Below, piece by piece: positions 51,721 to 51,914 of a stretch of 51,914 nt of DNA (position 1 is the first letter of the stretch; each line of letters opens with the position of its first letter). Below the pieces are notes generated by a model. The model saw only the letters and a list, made by a program, of their open reading frames with translations. It made no database searches and was not told the origin of the DNA. The position numbers were made by a program, and so were the translations under genes. Origin of the DNA: Candidatus Bathyarchaeota archaeon (GTDB lineage: Archaea > Thermoproteota > Bathyarchaeia > 40CM-2-53-6); the NCBI GenBank assembly GCA_005881695.1, contig VBBT01000105.1:1-51914 (forward strand), written 5' to 3'.

Positions 51721-51750
51721 CGGAGATGGTCCTCTGAAGGGCAGGGTTGT

Positions 51751-51914
51751 CTAGGCTTTCTGTTTGGTGTCAGGCTTTGCAGGAGGCTTAGCCGCGGGCT
51801 TGGTTTCCGGTTTCGCGGGTGTTTTCGTTTCGGCTGGGGCCGGCTTTGAGTCCTTAGCGGGCGCTGGTTTTGACTCTCTGGCCGGGGCGGGTTTAGCTGG
51901 CTCAGCTTTCTTTT
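51751..51914 (-). CDS. Lys/Ala/Pro-rich C-terminal tail of a gene extending past the window
   Basis: The reverse strand is open from the window end to TAG at 51751-51753, about 54 codons of repeats such as KPAPARESKPAPAKDSKPAP and KPAAKPPAKPDTKQKA. This resembles basic, disordered tails of histone-H1-like proteins, ribosomal proteins or translation factors. The main domain lies outside, so no function can be given. Confidence 0.6.
   Translation of the reverse strand, partial: KKAEPAKPAPARESKPAPAKDSKPAPAETKTPAKPETKPAAKPPAKPDTKQKA

Noticed and set aside
51541-51849. 102-codon forward frame at the window end
   Set aside because: It crosses repeat copy C and the antisense of the Lys/Ala/Pro-rich tail; the composition is low-complexity Gly/Arg/Phe, a typical shadow.
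1-51914. tRNA, rRNA or CRISPR arrays
   Set aside because: No T-arm-like sequence with matching acceptor stem and no evenly spaced direct repeats were found by eye; a covariance search would be needed to exclude intron-bearing tRNAs.

Overview
The window is most consistent with a chromosome segment of a TACK-group archaeon, probably from a soil or sediment Thaumarchaeota/Bathyarchaeota-like lineage. Direct signs are the archaeal proteasome-SBDS-exosome-L37Ae-Pcc1-prefoldin operon, L15e, Pth2, an archaeal ATP-dependent ligase next to FEN1, isopentenyl phosphate kinase, a prenyl synthase, an F420-type NADP oxidoreductase, a TackOD1-type zinc-ribbon protein and many KaiC-like ATPases. No rRNA, tRNA, CRISPR array or transposase was seen. 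Coding density is high, with many overlaps of 1 to 25 bases, and several promoters look leaderless (TATA box about 25-35 bases before the start codon).

Layout. 1-2.9 kb: a truncated ParB-like/DNA methyltransferase gene, two membrane proteins and a MazG-type pyrophosphatase. 2.9-7.4 kb: a TMEM175-like channel, then two two-gene modules, each pairing a KaiC-like ATPase with a different partner (a 7TM protein; a PNPOx-like split-barrel protein), and small membrane and zinc-ribbon proteins. 7.4-13.1 kb: a SagB-type oxidoreductase, a DUF885 metallopeptidase-like protein, a secreted cohesin-like protein and a GNAT enzyme. 13.1-15.6 kb: a flavin/pterin group (a PTPS homologue without its usual active site, a RibD-like reductase, a VOC protein, a bacterial-type RibA). 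15.6-21.1 kb: an ERCC4 nuclease, an SAH/MTA-type deaminase, and an overlapping FEN1-ligase-Dph6 operon. 21-28.6 kb: secreted and membrane proteins, a receptor-like Ig/TM/KaiC protein with a changed Walker A, an unusually short SWIB-like protein, acetyl-CoA synthetase and an M50 protease. 28.6-31.8 kb: a noncoding stretch with a dispersed repeat, then an ECF transporter without an S component. 31.8-38.9 kb: the proteasome/exosome operon, DHH phosphoesterase and Pth2. 38.8-45.4 kb: a signalling island (7TM-MEDS-RecA-like protein, AbrB-like protein, TackOD1 protein, three KaiC-like ATPases, two HTH domains). 45.4-51.9 kb: isoprenoid genes, L15e, malic enzyme, NpdG, a YchF-type GTPase, two more copies of the dispersed repeat, and the Lys/Ala/Pro-rich tail of a truncated gene.

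What stands out. (1) Seven KaiC/RecA-like proteins lie in 52 kb, each attached to or beside a different sensory or output module; two of them lack a recognisable Walker A lysine. This looks like a lineage-specific signalling network. (2) Three well-recognised genes (ecfA2, pcc1, npdG) have no ATG, GTG or TTG where the family begins. Two of them would start on CTG or ATA inside a 4-base overlap with the preceding stop codon; the third fits a one-base indel. (3) A roughly 210-bp noncoding repeat occurs at 28.9 kb and 51.3 kb, with a more diverged third copy at 51.6 kb.
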